From Anaerolineae bacterium CG2_30_57_67 (GTDB lineage: Bacteria > Chloroflexota > Anaerolineae > Anaerolineales > Villigracilaceae): DNA of 50,665 nucleotides. A program made the position numbers and the translations under genes. Below are positions 22,838 through 32,068 of this stretch, in pieces; positions within the stretch are counted from its first letter, which is position 1, and each line of letters starts with the position of its first letter. The notes beneath the pieces were generated by a model, which saw nothing but the letters and a program-made list of their open reading frames with translations, searched no databases and was not told the origin of the DNA. The stretch lies in assembly GCA_001872455.1 (NCBI GenBank), contig MNXJ01000068.1:1-50665 (forward strand), in the 5' to 3' direction.

Positions 22838-24221
22838 GACTTTGGCGGATTTCTGCCGCCAGGGCGCGGGCGCGGGCCGGGGCGCTGCCGACGTGCTGAC
22901 GATAATCTATCAGCGCGCGGGTTTCTTCCGGCGCCAGCCAGCGTAAAATTTGCGGGTCGCGCGCCAGATTCTCCGCCAGGGGGTTGGCGTTTCCGGCGCG
23001 CAGGGCTTCCCACGCGGTCAGCGCTTGCAGGCGGAGAATCTCGTGCATCTCCTGACGGCTGGCTCCGGCTTTGACGGCGGCCATCAGCACGCGCTCGGTG
23101 GCGGCAAACGGGCCGTAGATGTCCAGGTTGCGCGCCAGGGCGGCTTCGTCCACGCGCAGGCCGCGCAAAATGCCGCTGGCGGTGAGCAGAATTTCATCCA
23201 GCGCCAGGAAGGCTTCGGGCAGCAGCGCGCGCCGGTTGGCCGAGTCGTCCAGGGTGCGTTCCAGCAGCGAATGGGCGGCGTTATCCCAGGCGATGCGCGG
23301 CAGACCGGCCAGGGCGCGCCCCAGCGAGTTGATTTTTTCGGCGCGGATGGGGTTGCGTTTGAAGGGCATGGCCGACGAGCCGACTTGTTTTTCGCCGAAG
23401 GGTTCGGCCAGTTCGCCAATCGGCGGCGATTGCAGCAGGCGCAAATCGAAAGCAAATTTATAGAGCGGAATGGTCAGCCCGGCCAGCGCCGCCAGCAGGT
23501 CATATTCCTGTTTGCGCGGCGTGGTTTGGGTGGCGATGCGGTAAAAAGGCAGGTCGAGCGCCTGGCTGAGAGCTGCTTCCAGCGCGGCGGCGTTTTCATC
23601 CCCCAGCAGTTCGACATACGAGGCGGAAGTTCCGACTGCGCCCTTGAAGCCTTTGCCGCGAATTTGGCTGCGCAGCCGCTGCAGGTTGCGGAATTCTTCC
23701 AGCAAATCCTGGGCGTACATTGCCAGGCGGTAGCCCAGGGTGGACGGTTCAGCGGGCTGCAAATGCGTGAAGGCAATCAGCGGCGTGGCGGCGTAGCGTT
23801 CAATTTTGGCGGCGAATTCGGCCAGCAGCGCGGCCAGCCGCCGCAGGGTCAGGTCGAGCGCGGCGCGCAGGCGCAGGGCGTCGGCGTTGTCTTCGATGTC
23901 CATCGAGGTGGCGCCCAGGTGGATGATTCCGCCGCCGAGGGGGGCTTGTTCGGCGTAGGTGCGCACTTCGGCCATCAGGTCGTGGTGAATTTCGGCTTCA
24001 ATTTCCAGGGCGCGCGGCAGGTTGATTTCTGCCACATGGGCGCGTAAATCTTCGGCCTGGGCGGACGTCACCAGCCCGAATTTTTGCTGCGCCTGCGCCA
24101 GCGCCAGCCAGATGCGCCGCCAGGTTTTGCGCTTTTCGCTTTCGCTCCACAGCGCGCGCATTTCCGGCGAAGCGTAGCGAAAGGAAAAGGGGGATTGGTA
24201 TGCGTCAAAGTTTGTCATCAT
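22830..24221 (-). CDS. purB: Adenylosuccinate lyase
   Basis: The 463-residue member of the fumarase/aspartase superfamily carries the signature GSSAMPFKRNP (about 281-291), the TSMDIEDNADA region and THLQPAEP with the catalytic His. It cleaves SAICAR and adenylosuccinate in purine synthesis. The start region reads ATGATGAC, overlapping the stop of the upstream BNR lipoprotein gene; 24221 or 24218 are both possible. This tight coupling places purB in an operon with the BNR protein and the thiolase. Confidence 0.95.
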   Translation of the reverse strand: MMTNFDAYQSPFSFRYASPEMRALWSESEKRKTWRRIWLALAQAQQKFGLVTSAQAEDLRAHVAEINLPRALEIEAEIHHDLMAEVRTYAEQAPLGGGIIHLGATSMDIEDNADALRLRAALDLTLRRLAALLAEFAAKIERYAATPLIAFTHLQPAEPSTLGYRLAMYAQDLLEEFRNLQRLRSQIRGKGFKGAVGTSASYVELLGDENAAALEAALSQALDLPFYRIATQTTPRKQEYDLLAALAGLTIPLYKFAFDLRLLQSPPIGELAEPFGEKQVGSSAMPFKRNPIRAEKINSLGRALAGLPRIAWDNAAHSLLERTLDDSANRRALLPEAFLALDEILLTASGILRGLRVDEAALARNLDIYGPFAATERVLMAAVKAGASRQEMHEILRLQALTAWEALRAGNANPLAENLARDPQILRWLAPEETRALIDYRQHVGSAPARARALAAEIRQSLA

Positions 24222-25411
24222 TGAAAGGCCATCCATGAATAGCCGCCGTCGCTGGTCTGGTACAGGTTGGTGACAGAGTTTTCGCTTTGCGTCACCAACC
24301 AGCCGGTGGTTGCCGAGATGAAATTCATGGTGATGACGGTTTCGTTGGGCGGGAAGGAAACCGGCAGGCGGCTCCAGCTGAGGCCGCCATCGGCGGTGAA
24401 GATTAATTGGTTGGCGCTCACCAGCCAGCCGGTTTGGGCGTTGATGAAGGCAAAGGCGCTGACGGCGGGGAAAAGCGGCGCGGCGGGCGTCCAGGTTTCG
24501 CCGGCGTCTTGCGTCAGGTAGAAAGCGCGCTGCACTTCGCTGCTGTTTTGGGTGTAAAAATCCACCGGTAGCACGCCGTTGAGTGGGTCGCTGGCGAAAA
24601 AGACTGGCGGCTGACTGGCGGCCATAAAACCGCCCAGGTCGGGCGGTGGCAAAATTGCCTGCGCCCGCCAGGTGACGCCGGAATCATCGGTGCGGAACAG
24701 GTAAATTTCATTGTCCACCGGGCGGCTGCCGCTGATCCAGCCGCGTTCGGGCGTGATGAAACTCATCCCGGTTTTGTCGCCGCTCATCGGCAGTGAGCCT
24801 TCCGCTTCCGGCTCGCCGGGGGTGTGCGTGAAGGGCTGGAAAAAACTTTCGCCGTTGTTGTAGATGACTTGAATGGCAACTGGTTGTGAACCGGCTCCAG
24901 CGCCCAGCGTTTGCAGGACGTAAACAGTTTCGCCAACAGCGGTCATTCTACCGTCAGCGAAAGGCGCGGGGCGCTGCTGCCAGGTTTTTCCTGCATCGCG
25001 GGTGATGGAGAGCAGGCCGGAGCCGTCGGGCTGGGTGGAGAGAACGTAGGCAGTGTCGGCATCCAGAAAGAGGCTGTTGGCGCCGCTGGATAAATTTACC
25101 AGAGGAACGAGTAGCGGCTGCCAGGTTTTTGTGCCGTCACTGGTGCGCAGCACGCCGCCGGGGGTGATGGCCCAGCCGCGCAAGTCGCTGAACATGTGCA
25201 GTTCGACGATTTCTGGCAGGCTGATGGGCGCCAGCAGCGGCGACTCGGTGGGCGTCGGGCTTGGTTCGGCGGTTGGTGTCGGCAGAATCAACTGCGGCGT
25301 TTCGCTCGGCGCGGGCAGGTTGCCGGTCTGAATCGTCCCCGGTAGGTCGGCAAAACTACAGGCGGTCAGGCTGATTGCCAGCGTGAGCAGCAGCACAGAA
25401 AAACGGCGCAT
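24218..25411 (-). CDS. Lipoprotein with BNR/Ycf48-like beta-propeller
   Basis: The 397-residue protein has a signal peptide with lipobox LTAC (Cys18) and a Pro/Thr-rich linker (30-60). A beta-propeller with repeated Asp-box-like motifs follows (TSDGTKTW, TRDAGKTW, TDDSGVTW, TQDAGETW, TADGGLSW, TSDGGYSW) along with GW(A/I/L) strands. The pattern resembles Ycf48/HCF136-type and sialidase-type propellers. In a non-phototroph the role is unknown, perhaps protein or glycan binding at the surface. The stop overlaps the purB start. Confidence 0.85.
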   Translation of the reverse strand: MRRFSVLLLTLAISLTACSFADLPGTIQTGNLPAPSETPQLILPTPTAEPSPTPTESPLLAPISLPEIVELHMFSDLRGWAITPGGVLRTSDGTKTWQPLLVPLVNLSSGANSLFLDADTAYVLSTQPDGSGLLSITRDAGKTWQQRPAPFADGRMTAVGETVYVLQTLGAGAGSQPVAIQVIYNNGESFFQPFTHTPGEPEAEGSLPMSGDKTGMSFITPERGWISGSRPVDNEIYLFRTDDSGVTWRAQAILPPPDLGGFMAASQPPVFFASDPLNGVLPVDFYTQNSSEVQRAFYLTQDAGETWTPAAPLFPAVSAFAFINAQTGWLVSANQLIFTADGGLSWSRLPVSFPPNETVITMNFISATTGWLVTQSENSVTNLYQTSDGGYSWMAFQ

Positions 25412-25414
25412 GGC

Positions 25415-26623
25415 TTACATCCTTTCGAGTATCGTGGCCTCGCCCTGACCGACGCCCACGCAGAGCGTCGCCAGGCCGTAGCGCGCAGCGGGGCGGCGGC
25501 GCATTTCATAGAGCAGCGTTGTCAGAATGCGCGCGCCCGAACAGCCGAGCGGATGCCCCAGCGCAATCGCCCCGCCGTTGACGTTGACGCGCTGCGGGTC
25601 GAGTTCGAGATCTTCGATGACGGCCAGCGATTGGATGGCGAAGGCTTCGTTCAGTTCCACCAGATTCAGGTCGTTGACCGTCAGCCCGGCGCGTTGGAGC
25701 GCTTTGCGCGTGGCCGGGACGGGGCCGAGGCCCATCGTGCGCGGCTCAACGCCCGCCGCCGCGGCGGAGACAATCCGCGCCAGCGGCGTCAGCCCCAGGG
25801 CGCGGGCTTTGCTCTCGCTCATCAGCAAAACCGCCGCCGCGCCGTCATTCAGCCCGGAGGAGTTGCCAGCGGTGACCGTGCCGCCCTCTTTTTTGAAGGC
25901 GGGTTTCAGCCGCGCCAGGCTTTCGGGCGTGGTGTCGCGGCGCGGACGCTCGTCCAGCGTCACCAGCAGCGGTTCGCCTTTTTTCTGTGGCACCGGCACG
26001 GGCAAAATTTCGGCGCTAAAGCGTCCGGCATCCTGCGCGGCGATGGCGCGCTGATGCGACTGCGCGGCGAAGGCGTCCTGCTTTTCGCGCGTCAGACGCG
26101 GGCGCAGGGCGGCGATGTTTTCGGCGGTTTCGCCCATCGAGTCGGTGCCGTACAGGTCTTTCATCTGCGGGTTGGGGTAGCGCCAGCCGAGCGCGGTGTC
26201 GTAGGCGGTCAGATTGCCAAACGGGTAGCCGCTTTCGGCTTTGGGCAGTGAGTAGGGCGCGCGCGACATGGATTCGACGCCGCCCGCCAGGTAGATTTCC
26301 CCATCCCCCGCGCGGATGGCGCGCGCCGCCAGATTGACCGCCGCCAGGCTGGAGGCGCACAACCGATTGATGGTGAGTCCTGGCACGCTGTGCGGAATGC
26401 CCGCCAGCAGCAGGCTCATGCGGGCAATGTTGCGGTTATCTTCCCCGGCCTGGTTGGCGCAGCCAAAATAGACTTCTTCAATTTCTGCCGGGTCGAAGGC
26501 GTTGCGCGCCAGCAGGCTTTTGATGACGTGCGCCGCCAAATCATCCGGGCGGATTTTGGCCAGCGCGCCGCCCAAAGCGCCAATCGGCGTGCGTAAAGCA
26601 TCCACAATCACGACTTCAGTCAT
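25415..26623 (-). CDS. Thiolase (acetyl-CoA acetyltransferase / beta-ketoadipyl-CoA thiolase type)
   Basis: The 402-residue thiolase has nucleophile C89 ([11 protein letters not shown]), H357 ([14 protein letters not shown]) and C388 ([10 protein letters not shown]). The [12 protein letters not shown] block is typical of the PcaF/PaaJ-like and FadA-like subgroup. It catalyses reversible thiolytic cleavage or condensation of acyl-CoAs; substrate length cannot be fixed from sequence. The start at 26623 follows AAGGAG. It precedes the BNR gene by 3 bp. Confidence 0.93.
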   Translation of the reverse strand: MTEVVIVDALRTPIGALGGALAKIRPDDLAAHVIKSLLARNAFDPAEIEEVYFGCANQAGEDNRNIARMSLLLAGIPHSVPGLTINRLCASSLAAVNLAARAIRAGDGEIYLAGGVESMSRAPYSLPKAESGYPFGNLTAYDTALGWRYPNPQMKDLYGTDSMGETAENIAALRPRLTREKQDAFAAQSHQRAIAAQDAGRFSAEILPVPVPQKKGEPLLVTLDERPRRDTTPESLARLKPAFKKEGGTVTAGNSSGLNDGAAAVLLMSESKARALGLTPLARIVSAAAAGVEPRTMGLGPVPATRKALQRAGLTVNDLNLVELNEAFAIQSLAVIEDLELDPQRVNVNGGAIALGHPLGCSGARILTTLLYEMRRRPAARYGLATLCVGVGQGEATILERM

Positions 26624-26645
26624 GAGAAATCTCCTTGTTAAACGA

Positions 26646-26674
26646 AAAGATGGGAGAATTTTACCCCCATCTTT
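26646..26674 (-). terminator. Hairpin between fmdB-like gene and thiolase gene
   Basis: The 9-bp stem AAAGATGGG/CCCATCTTT (26646-26654 with 26666-26674) is followed on the minus strand by a short T-rich TCGTTT. It is probably a partial terminator or attenuator ahead of the thiolase operon. Confidence 0.55.
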
Positions 26675-26734
26675 GATTCTGCTAAAAGGAAGGCACTGCG
26701 GGTCTACCGGCATCGCCGGGGCGGAGAAAAATAG

Positions 26735-27133
26735 TTATTCCAGGCCGCCCATTGCGCCCAAATCGCCGGAATTGGCATCGCTTATCCCCGGCACTTCGGT
26801 TTCGATTTGCTCTGGCGATTGTCCAGAATCGAGGCGGTCAATCACCTCGCCAAATTCTGGCGGCAGGTCTTCGCCGGTGGCTTTGCCCATCTCGCGGAAC
26901 ATTTTTGCCATCGCGCGCGGGTCATCTTCCAACCCGTTTAATTTTGCAGGGTCGGCCATGCTTTCCAGCGCGGCTTCTTCTCCGCGCGCCAGGCGGATGC
27001 GCGGCGGCTTGCGGCGCACGTTTTCGCTTCCACAATGGGAGCAGGCAACCGGTCGCGCGCCATATTCTGCATACGATAAAACCACATCGAAACGGCGGTT
27101 ACACTTCAGACAAAGATAATCGTAAGTTGGCAT
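26735..27133 (-). CDS. FmdB-type zinc-ribbon protein
   Basis: The 132-residue protein starts MPTYDYLCLKCNRRF and carries the second Cys pair ACSHCG, together a C4 zinc ribbon as in the FmdB family of small putative regulators. The rest is acidic and Pro/Gly-rich and probably disordered. The ATG at 27133 has GGAGGAC just upstream. It is divergent from gmk across 49 bp. Function of the family is not established. Confidence 0.87.
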   Translation of the reverse strand: MPTYDYLCLKCNRRFDVVLSYAEYGARPVACSHCGSENVRRKPPRIRLARGEEAALESMADPAKLNGLEDDPRAMAKMFREMGKATGEDLPPEFGEVIDRLDSGQSPEQIETEVPGISDANSGDLGAMGGLE

Positions 27134-27147
27134 TTCGTCCTCCACAC

Positions 27148-27176
27148 TGATTTTAACCTGATTAAGGCGGTAAAAT
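27148..27176 (+). promoter_or_regulatory. Putative leaderless promoter of gmk
   Basis: A TAAAAT box at 27171-27176 lies only 6 nt before the gmk ATG, so transcription would start at or next to the start codon. The -35 is weak (TGATTT at 27148-27153, 17-bp spacer). Confidence 0.55.
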
Positions 27177-27182
27177 ACTCGC

Positions 27183-27800
27183 ATGACCGATGAATTTAAT
27201 CTTCTCCAGCCCCAGCCTTTGCTGATTGTGATTTCTGGCCCTTCAGGCGTCGGCAAGGACACCGTGCTTCAGCGCATGAAAGAGCGCGAGCTGCCCTTTC
27301 ATTTTGTTGTCACTGCCACCACGCGCCCCAAACGTCCAAACGAAGTGCATGGAAAAGATTATTTCTTTGTCAGCAAGGATGAATTTGCGCGCATGATTGA
27401 CGAAGACGAACTGATTGAGTATGCCATCGTTTACAGTGATTACAAGGGCATTCCCAAGCAACAGGTGCGCGAGGCAATGTCGAGTGGTAAAGATGTTGTC
27501 ATGCGCATTGATGTACAGGGCGCCGAAACGGTGCGAAAGTTGGCGCCCGATGCGGTGCTGGTTTTTATTACCGTCGAAGATGAAGAAGAGCTGGAGCGTC
27601 GTTTGCGCGAGCGCAAAACCGAAACTTCTGCCGAACTGGCATTGCGGATTGCAACGGCTCGCAAGGAGTTGCTGCGTGTGGAAGCGTTTGATTATGTTGT
27701 CATCAACCGTGATTTTCACCTGGACGAAACGGTGGATGCGATACGGGCAATTATTGCAGGTGAACATTTACGTGTTCACCCGCGGAAAGTGAGCCTGTAA
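27183..27800 (+). CDS. gmk: Guanylate kinase
   Basis: The 205-residue enzyme has P-loop GPSGVGKD (19-26), the GMP-binding segment TTRPKRPNEVHGKDYFF and a lid region RLRERKTET. It converts GMP to GDP with ATP. No Shine-Dalgarno precedes the ATG at 27183, and the -10 box position suggests a leaderless mRNA. Its stop overlaps the rhomboid start (TAATG). Confidence 0.97.
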   Translation: MTDEFNLLQPQPLLIVISGPSGVGKDTVLQRMKERELPFHFVVTATTRPKRPNEVHGKDYFFVSKDEFARMIDEDELIEYAIVYSDYKGIPKQQVREAMSSGKDVVMRIDVQGAETVRKLAPDAVLVFITVEDEEELERRLRERKTETSAELALRIATARKELLRVEAFDYVVINRDFHLDETVDAIRAIIAGEHLRVHPRKVSL

Positions 27801-28576
27801 TGCCAGAAGATGCTGCTCCCGAAGCGCGCTCGTTACAGGTGACGATGCCCGCCCGTCCGCGCCCCTGGGTGACGTATGCGCTCATTGGCATTACCGTCGC
27901 CATCTGGCTGGTACAGATTGGCACAAATTATTTTTGGGGTACCGACTGGCCGGCTTATTTTGGGCTAAAGCTGAATGAATTTATCCGCGCCGGACAGGTT
28001 TGGCGCTTGTTTACGCCCATGTTTTTGCATGATGACCACCTGCCCTTTCATCTTCTGACCAATATGTACTTTTTCTACATCATCGGGTCGGAAGTCGAAC
28101 GGCTGTACGGTCACTGGCGCTACCTGACGCTTTATTTACTGGCGGGCATTACTGGCAATGCGCTTTCGTTTGCGCTTTCGCCTGCCGGGGCATGGGGCGC
28201 TTCTACGGCCTTGTTTGGCATCATGGCCGCCAACGGCGTTTTTATTTTACAAAATAAACACTGGCTGAAAGATTGGAAACGCGCCATCCAAGGCGTTTTG
28301 ATGACGCTGGGGATTAACATCTTCCTCGGCCTCGGAATTGGCGCGGATAACTGGGGTCACATCGGCGGTGTGCTGGGCGGCGTGGCCTTTGCCTGGCTGG
28401 CCGGCCCGCGCTGGGAGTTGGAAGAATACGCGCCTGGCTACGGACGTGTGCGTGATGAGCGCGGTACGCGCGAATGGCTCAACGGCGCGGCGCTGGCTTT
28501 TGCCGTTTTTCTGTTCATTAGCGTCGCTGGCTTTTTCTGGGGTGTGCCGGGTTTCGAAGTGCAGTTTATGAAGTAG
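27800..28576 (+). CDS. Rhomboid-family intramembrane serine protease
   Basis: The 258-residue membrane protein has about seven hydrophobic segments. The catalytic Ser135 is in GASTALFG and His187 in GHIGGVLGG; the oxyanion-side HLLTNMYFF motif is also present. Rhomboids cleave membrane proteins inside the bilayer; the substrate is unknown. It is translationally coupled to gmk. It ends 2 bp from the convergent GT2 gene. Confidence 0.93.
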   Translation: MPEDAAPEARSLQVTMPARPRPWVTYALIGITVAIWLVQIGTNYFWGTDWPAYFGLKLNEFIRAGQVWRLFTPMFLHDDHLPFHLLTNMYFFYIIGSEVERLYGHWRYLTLYLLAGITGNALSFALSPAGAWGASTALFGIMAANGVFILQNKHWLKDWKRAIQGVLMTLGINIFLGLGIGADNWGHIGGVLGGVAFAWLAGPRWELEEYAPGYGRVRDERGTREWLNGAALAFAVFLFISVAGFFWGVPGFEVQFMK

Positions 28577-28578
28577 GG

Positions 28579-29301
28579 TTACCCTGCGCGCTTACGCTTT
28601 AGAACCAACTGCCACCACAGCGTCAGCAGATGCTGGACGGTGCGTAACAGGCGCCGCCAATTAAAGAATTGCGAAATGCCGTACTGACGGTGATAATGTG
28701 AAACCGGCGCTTCGGCAAAAATGTAGCCGGCATCCTGAATTTTTTTAATCATCTCAACACAAATTGAGCCGGTGACGCTGTTGAGTTCGATTGAGTCAAA
28801 AATGGCGCGGCGCATCAGACGGTAATCGCAATCCACGTCTTTGAGATGAATGCCAAAAGCCAGTTTGACGCCCCAATTGTAAATATTTCCCAAAAGAACA
28901 CGAATCAGCGGGTCGTTGCGGCGAATTTTGTAGCCGTTGACAACATCCACTCCCGCGCGCAGGGCCGCCACCAAAACGGGCAGCTCCAGCGGGTTGTACT
29001 GCGCATCGCCATCCGTGTAGAAAACCCATTCTTTTGTGGCGGCCTTAAATCCGCTGCGTAGCGTTGCGCCGTAGCCCAAATTGCGCGGATGCTGAATCAC
29101 GCGCAGATGCGCAATTTGTTGTTTCAACTCGTCCAAAATGAGCGCGGTATGATCCTGGCTGCCATCGTTGATGACGATAATTTCGTAGTTATCCGTCAAC
29201 GCCTGCGCCGCAATTTTGGCGGTCAGCACCATGCTGGCGATGGTGCCGGCGTCGTTGTAGGCCGGGAAAAAAATGCTCAGGCTGGGAAGAGATTTGCTCA
29301 T
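28579..29301 (-). CDS. Family 2 glycosyltransferase (DPM/polyprenyl-phosphate type)
   Basis: The 240-residue GT-A enzyme has PAYNDAGTI, VINDGSQD and the metal-binding DGD (97-99), plus the DVDCDYRLM acceptor region. It resembles dolichol-/polyprenyl-phosphate sugar synthases and undecaprenyl-phosphate glycosyltransferases without a C-terminal membrane extension. It may supply the lipid-linked sugar used by the GT-C transferase at the head of this operon. The start overlaps the upstream methyltransferase stop as ATGA. Confidence 0.9.
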   Translation of the reverse strand: MSKSLPSLSIFFPAYNDAGTIASMVLTAKIAAQALTDNYEIIVINDGSQDHTALILDELKQQIAHLRVIQHPRNLGYGATLRSGFKAATKEWVFYTDGDAQYNPLELPVLVAALRAGVDVVNGYKIRRNDPLIRVLLGNIYNWGVKLAFGIHLKDVDCDYRLMRRAIFDSIELNSVTGSICVEMIKKIQDAGYIFAEAPVSHYHRQYGISQFFNWRRLLRTVQHLLTLWWQLVLKRKRAG

Positions 29302-30046
29302 GTACGGACGGGTTTCTGCCCCAGGGCGAAGACGCTCAGCCCAAACGGCAGACCGATGTGCGCGGCGGGAAGCGCTTCGCTGCTGAGAATATGTTTGAAC
29401 AGGTTGTTGAAAATACCCGTTTCAATGGACAGGTCGGATGAATTTGGGGCAGGCGGCCAGATGCGTTCCAGCAGGCGTTTGGCAACGGCCAGCGGAGAAA
29501 GCCAGGTGTTGGCGTAGGTGCTGTGCAGTGGCAAAAATCCGCTTTCTCGCAGCAAACGCATCACCTGCGAAACACGGTACCGTCTGGCGGTGTGGGCGGT
29601 CAATCGTGCTGGCCGCGCAACCAATTATAGGCGGGCAAACGTAACAAGAGCAATCCGCCGGGGCGCAACACGCGGAAAAACTCTGTCAGAGCAAGTGTAT
29701 CGCTGGCAACGGCGCGCTCGTAAAGCACATCAAAGCTAGTGATAAGGTCAAAACTCTCCGCCGAAAACGGGACTGCCGTAACGGATGCCTGCGCCAGCCA
29801 GGAGAGATTCCGCGTCTGGCAGCCTTTCAGCGCCAGCGGCGAAAAATCCATCCCGGTGACGTTGCCGTACTCTGCCAGATAGGTGGACATGGCCGCACCG
29901 GTACCGCAACCGGCATCCAAAATTTTTCGACTGGCTGTGGGCGCAAGGAAACGATTAAGCAGGCTGCGCGTGATAGTCTGCATGCCCAGATACCACCAGT
30001 GCCGGGTTTCGACCTGAAACATGCGCTCGTATTCGCCGGGTTCCAT
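29298..30046 (-). pseudogene. Class I SAM-dependent methyltransferase, single frameshift
   Basis: Residues from 30046 give the Rossmann SAM motif ILDAGCGTGAAMSTYL, FSPLALKGC and VLRPGGLLLLRLPAYNWLRGQHD, then a TGA. The protein continues at once in the neighbouring frame (LTAHTARRYRVSQVMRLL to FGLSVFALGQKPVRT) and ends at 29298. One extra T in the GATTGACC run near 29597 would restore a single protein of about 249 residues. Both ends overlap neighbouring genes by ATGA, which supports one gene. It is either a true frameshift mutation or a sequencing error. It probably modifies a glycan or lipid in the glycosyltransferase operon. Confidence 0.85.
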
Positions 30047-31995
30047 CAGGGTAACCGGTAGACCAGCAAGAGCAGTTGTTGGCAGTCATATTCAAAGTGT
30101 AATTGTCCGCCAGGGTGGGCGTGCGCCCAGGCGCGTAATTCTTCCACGCGGTTGGGGTTGGCGATAATGATTTCCCCACTGACGGGCGTGAGTGTATCAA
30201 GCGGGTCGGGGATATTGAGTATCGGGCGGTACAGTGTTAAGAAATCCACTGAAGCGTGGGTTCCGTAGCGGAAGATGTCATCGCTGAGCAGATAGATGGT
30301 TGCTTCGTTGTTGATGGATTTGACGTAGGTTCCCAGGTAGGAAGCAAAGCGCGTTTGCGGGTCGTTGCCGTAGCGGCACATGCCAGCAAAGTCAAAAAAG
30401 TAGACCCAGAGATTGAAAATTACCAGGCCAGTCAGCAACACACTGGTGATTGTGGTGTAACGGATGGGTTTTTCCTGCCAACTCATGCCCAGATTTTCGA
30501 GAATTTGGTCGAGGCCGATGGCGGCAATCAGGAGCGCGGCGGGTAAGGCAATCAGAATGCGGTACGAATCAGATGCGGGGGGAATGGCAAATAGCCCGAT
30601 GGCAACAGTGATGCCCCAAAAGTAGCCATTCAACAGCAAGAGTTTCAGCGAACGGGCGCGCAGAAGGATGTAGCCCAGCCCCAGTAAAAATAGAACTGCC
30701 GATGTGAAACTAAGTACCGGAGCAGGCGAATTATAGAATTCAATTGCCGGGAAGTAGATGAAAGACAGGAAGACGTGAAAGATGCGCTCCGCCAGAATTT
30801 GAAGCGCCGGTTTTTCGGTAGCGAAAACTTCTTGCGCAAGCCAGCCAGAGTAAGTGCCGTTTTCGTTGAGCCGATTGAAAAATTCTTCTGGCTTTCGAAG
30901 TATGTAGGAGAGTTCTGGAATGGTTGTGATGAAAAAACCACCCCAAAAAGCGGTTATCTGCCGCCAGGCGGGACGAGCGTCTTTTTTTAGCCAGAGGAAC
31001 GCCACGAGAATGTAGATAAAAATCAGCCCCAGCGTGATTTGGGCGGAGATGTAAATACTGAGGTGAATTGCCAAAATCACCCCGCTGAGGGCGGTGCGCC
31101 ATGAACTGCGTTTCTCGAAGCCACTGAGTAAAAAATACAACTCAAGCGGTATGAGCCAGGTGCCTTGAATATATGAGACGGCAACGGTACGGCTGAAGTG
31201 AATGTGCGTGTGCGAAGTTGCCAGCAGCGCAATTGCAATCAACGCAATGCGTTTACCGGCCACCTGGCGCGCAAATAAATAGGTGGTAAACACGGCCAGT
31301 GACCCGGCAATGGCCGGTAAGAACCGCAGGGCAAATGCGGTAACGCCAAACAAGCCAAACATAAAATTGATGAGTTGCAAATACAAAGCGCCGATGTTTT
31401 CCCACAGCGAAAATGGGTTGGCTAAAGTGCTTCTGGCGGTTTTCTGCGCGATTAATCCCATGCGAGCTTCGTCGCCGTTGATGACTTTTGGCAACGCGCC
31501 CAACTGATAAAAGCGCAACCCGATGCCAACAAGTCCAATCAGGCTGACCCAGAAAACTTCCCAGCGATGTTCAAAAAGCCAGGCCTTCCAGTCGCGTTGA
31601 AGCATTTTTTCTGGCAGGAAGGCCATCAGGTAACAAAACGCGCCCAGCTGCCAGAATGAGACAACCGGGATGAAATTGAACAGACCATTGATTTCAAACA
31701 AATAGGAAGCAACGGCGGACAGAACGGAAAGTAGCAGCGCCACCAAAATCCAGGCCGCAGATGAATGTTGCGAAAGTTTTGTAGTAAATTTTTGTAAAAA
31801 TGGTGTTGGCCGTAACAGCGGGGCTGCCATGAATACGGCCACCCCAATCAGACTTAGCCAGATTGATGGGGGGAAGCGTTCAGTCTCGGTGTTTTTTGTT
31901 GTGTATAGTAGAGTTTGTCCCAAAACAGTGGTCAGAATTGCAACAAGAATCAAAATCACGCGCAACGGTTCGGGTGTCAGATTTTTCTTATTCAT
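30046..31995 (-). CDS. GT-C (GT39/ArnT-like) membrane glycosyltransferase
   Basis: The 649-residue multi-spanning protein has an acidic first loop, LPKVINGDEARMGLIA, typical of GT-C enzymes that use polyprenyl-phosphate sugars (PMT/ArnT family). Eleven or more membrane segments and a C-terminal extracytoplasmic domain follow (YLGTYVKSINNEATIY). It would transfer a sugar to protein or lipid outside the membrane. The ATG at 31995 follows GAGGGATGATAAC. The stop overlaps the methyltransferase start. Confidence 0.85.
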   Translation of the reverse strand: MNKKNLTPEPLRVILILVAILTTVLGQTLLYTTKNTETERFPPSIWLSLIGVAVFMAAPLLRPTPFLQKFTTKLSQHSSAAWILVALLLSVLSAVASYLFEINGLFNFIPVVSFWQLGAFCYLMAFLPEKMLQRDWKAWLFEHRWEVFWVSLIGLVGIGLRFYQLGALPKVINGDEARMGLIAQKTARSTLANPFSLWENIGALYLQLINFMFGLFGVTAFALRFLPAIAGSLAVFTTYLFARQVAGKRIALIAIALLATSHTHIHFSRTVAVSYIQGTWLIPLELYFLLSGFEKRSSWRTALSGVILAIHLSIYISAQITLGLIFIYILVAFLWLKKDARPAWRQITAFWGGFFITTIPELSYILRKPEEFFNRLNENGTYSGWLAQEVFATEKPALQILAERIFHVFLSFIYFPAIEFYNSPAPVLSFTSAVLFLLGLGYILLRARSLKLLLLNGYFWGITVAIGLFAIPPASDSYRILIALPAALLIAAIGLDQILENLGMSWQEKPIRYTTITSVLLTGLVIFNLWVYFFDFAGMCRYGNDPQTRFASYLGTYVKSINNEATIYLLSDDIFRYGTHASVDFLTLYRPILNIPDPLDTLTPVSGEIIIANPNRVEELRAWAHAHPGGQLHFEYDCQQLLLLVYRLP

Positions 31996-32068
31996 GTTAT
32001 CATCCCTCGTCGCAATAATATGACAATCAATCGATTCCCGAAAATTGTAACATAAGTGAGGGAAGGCA

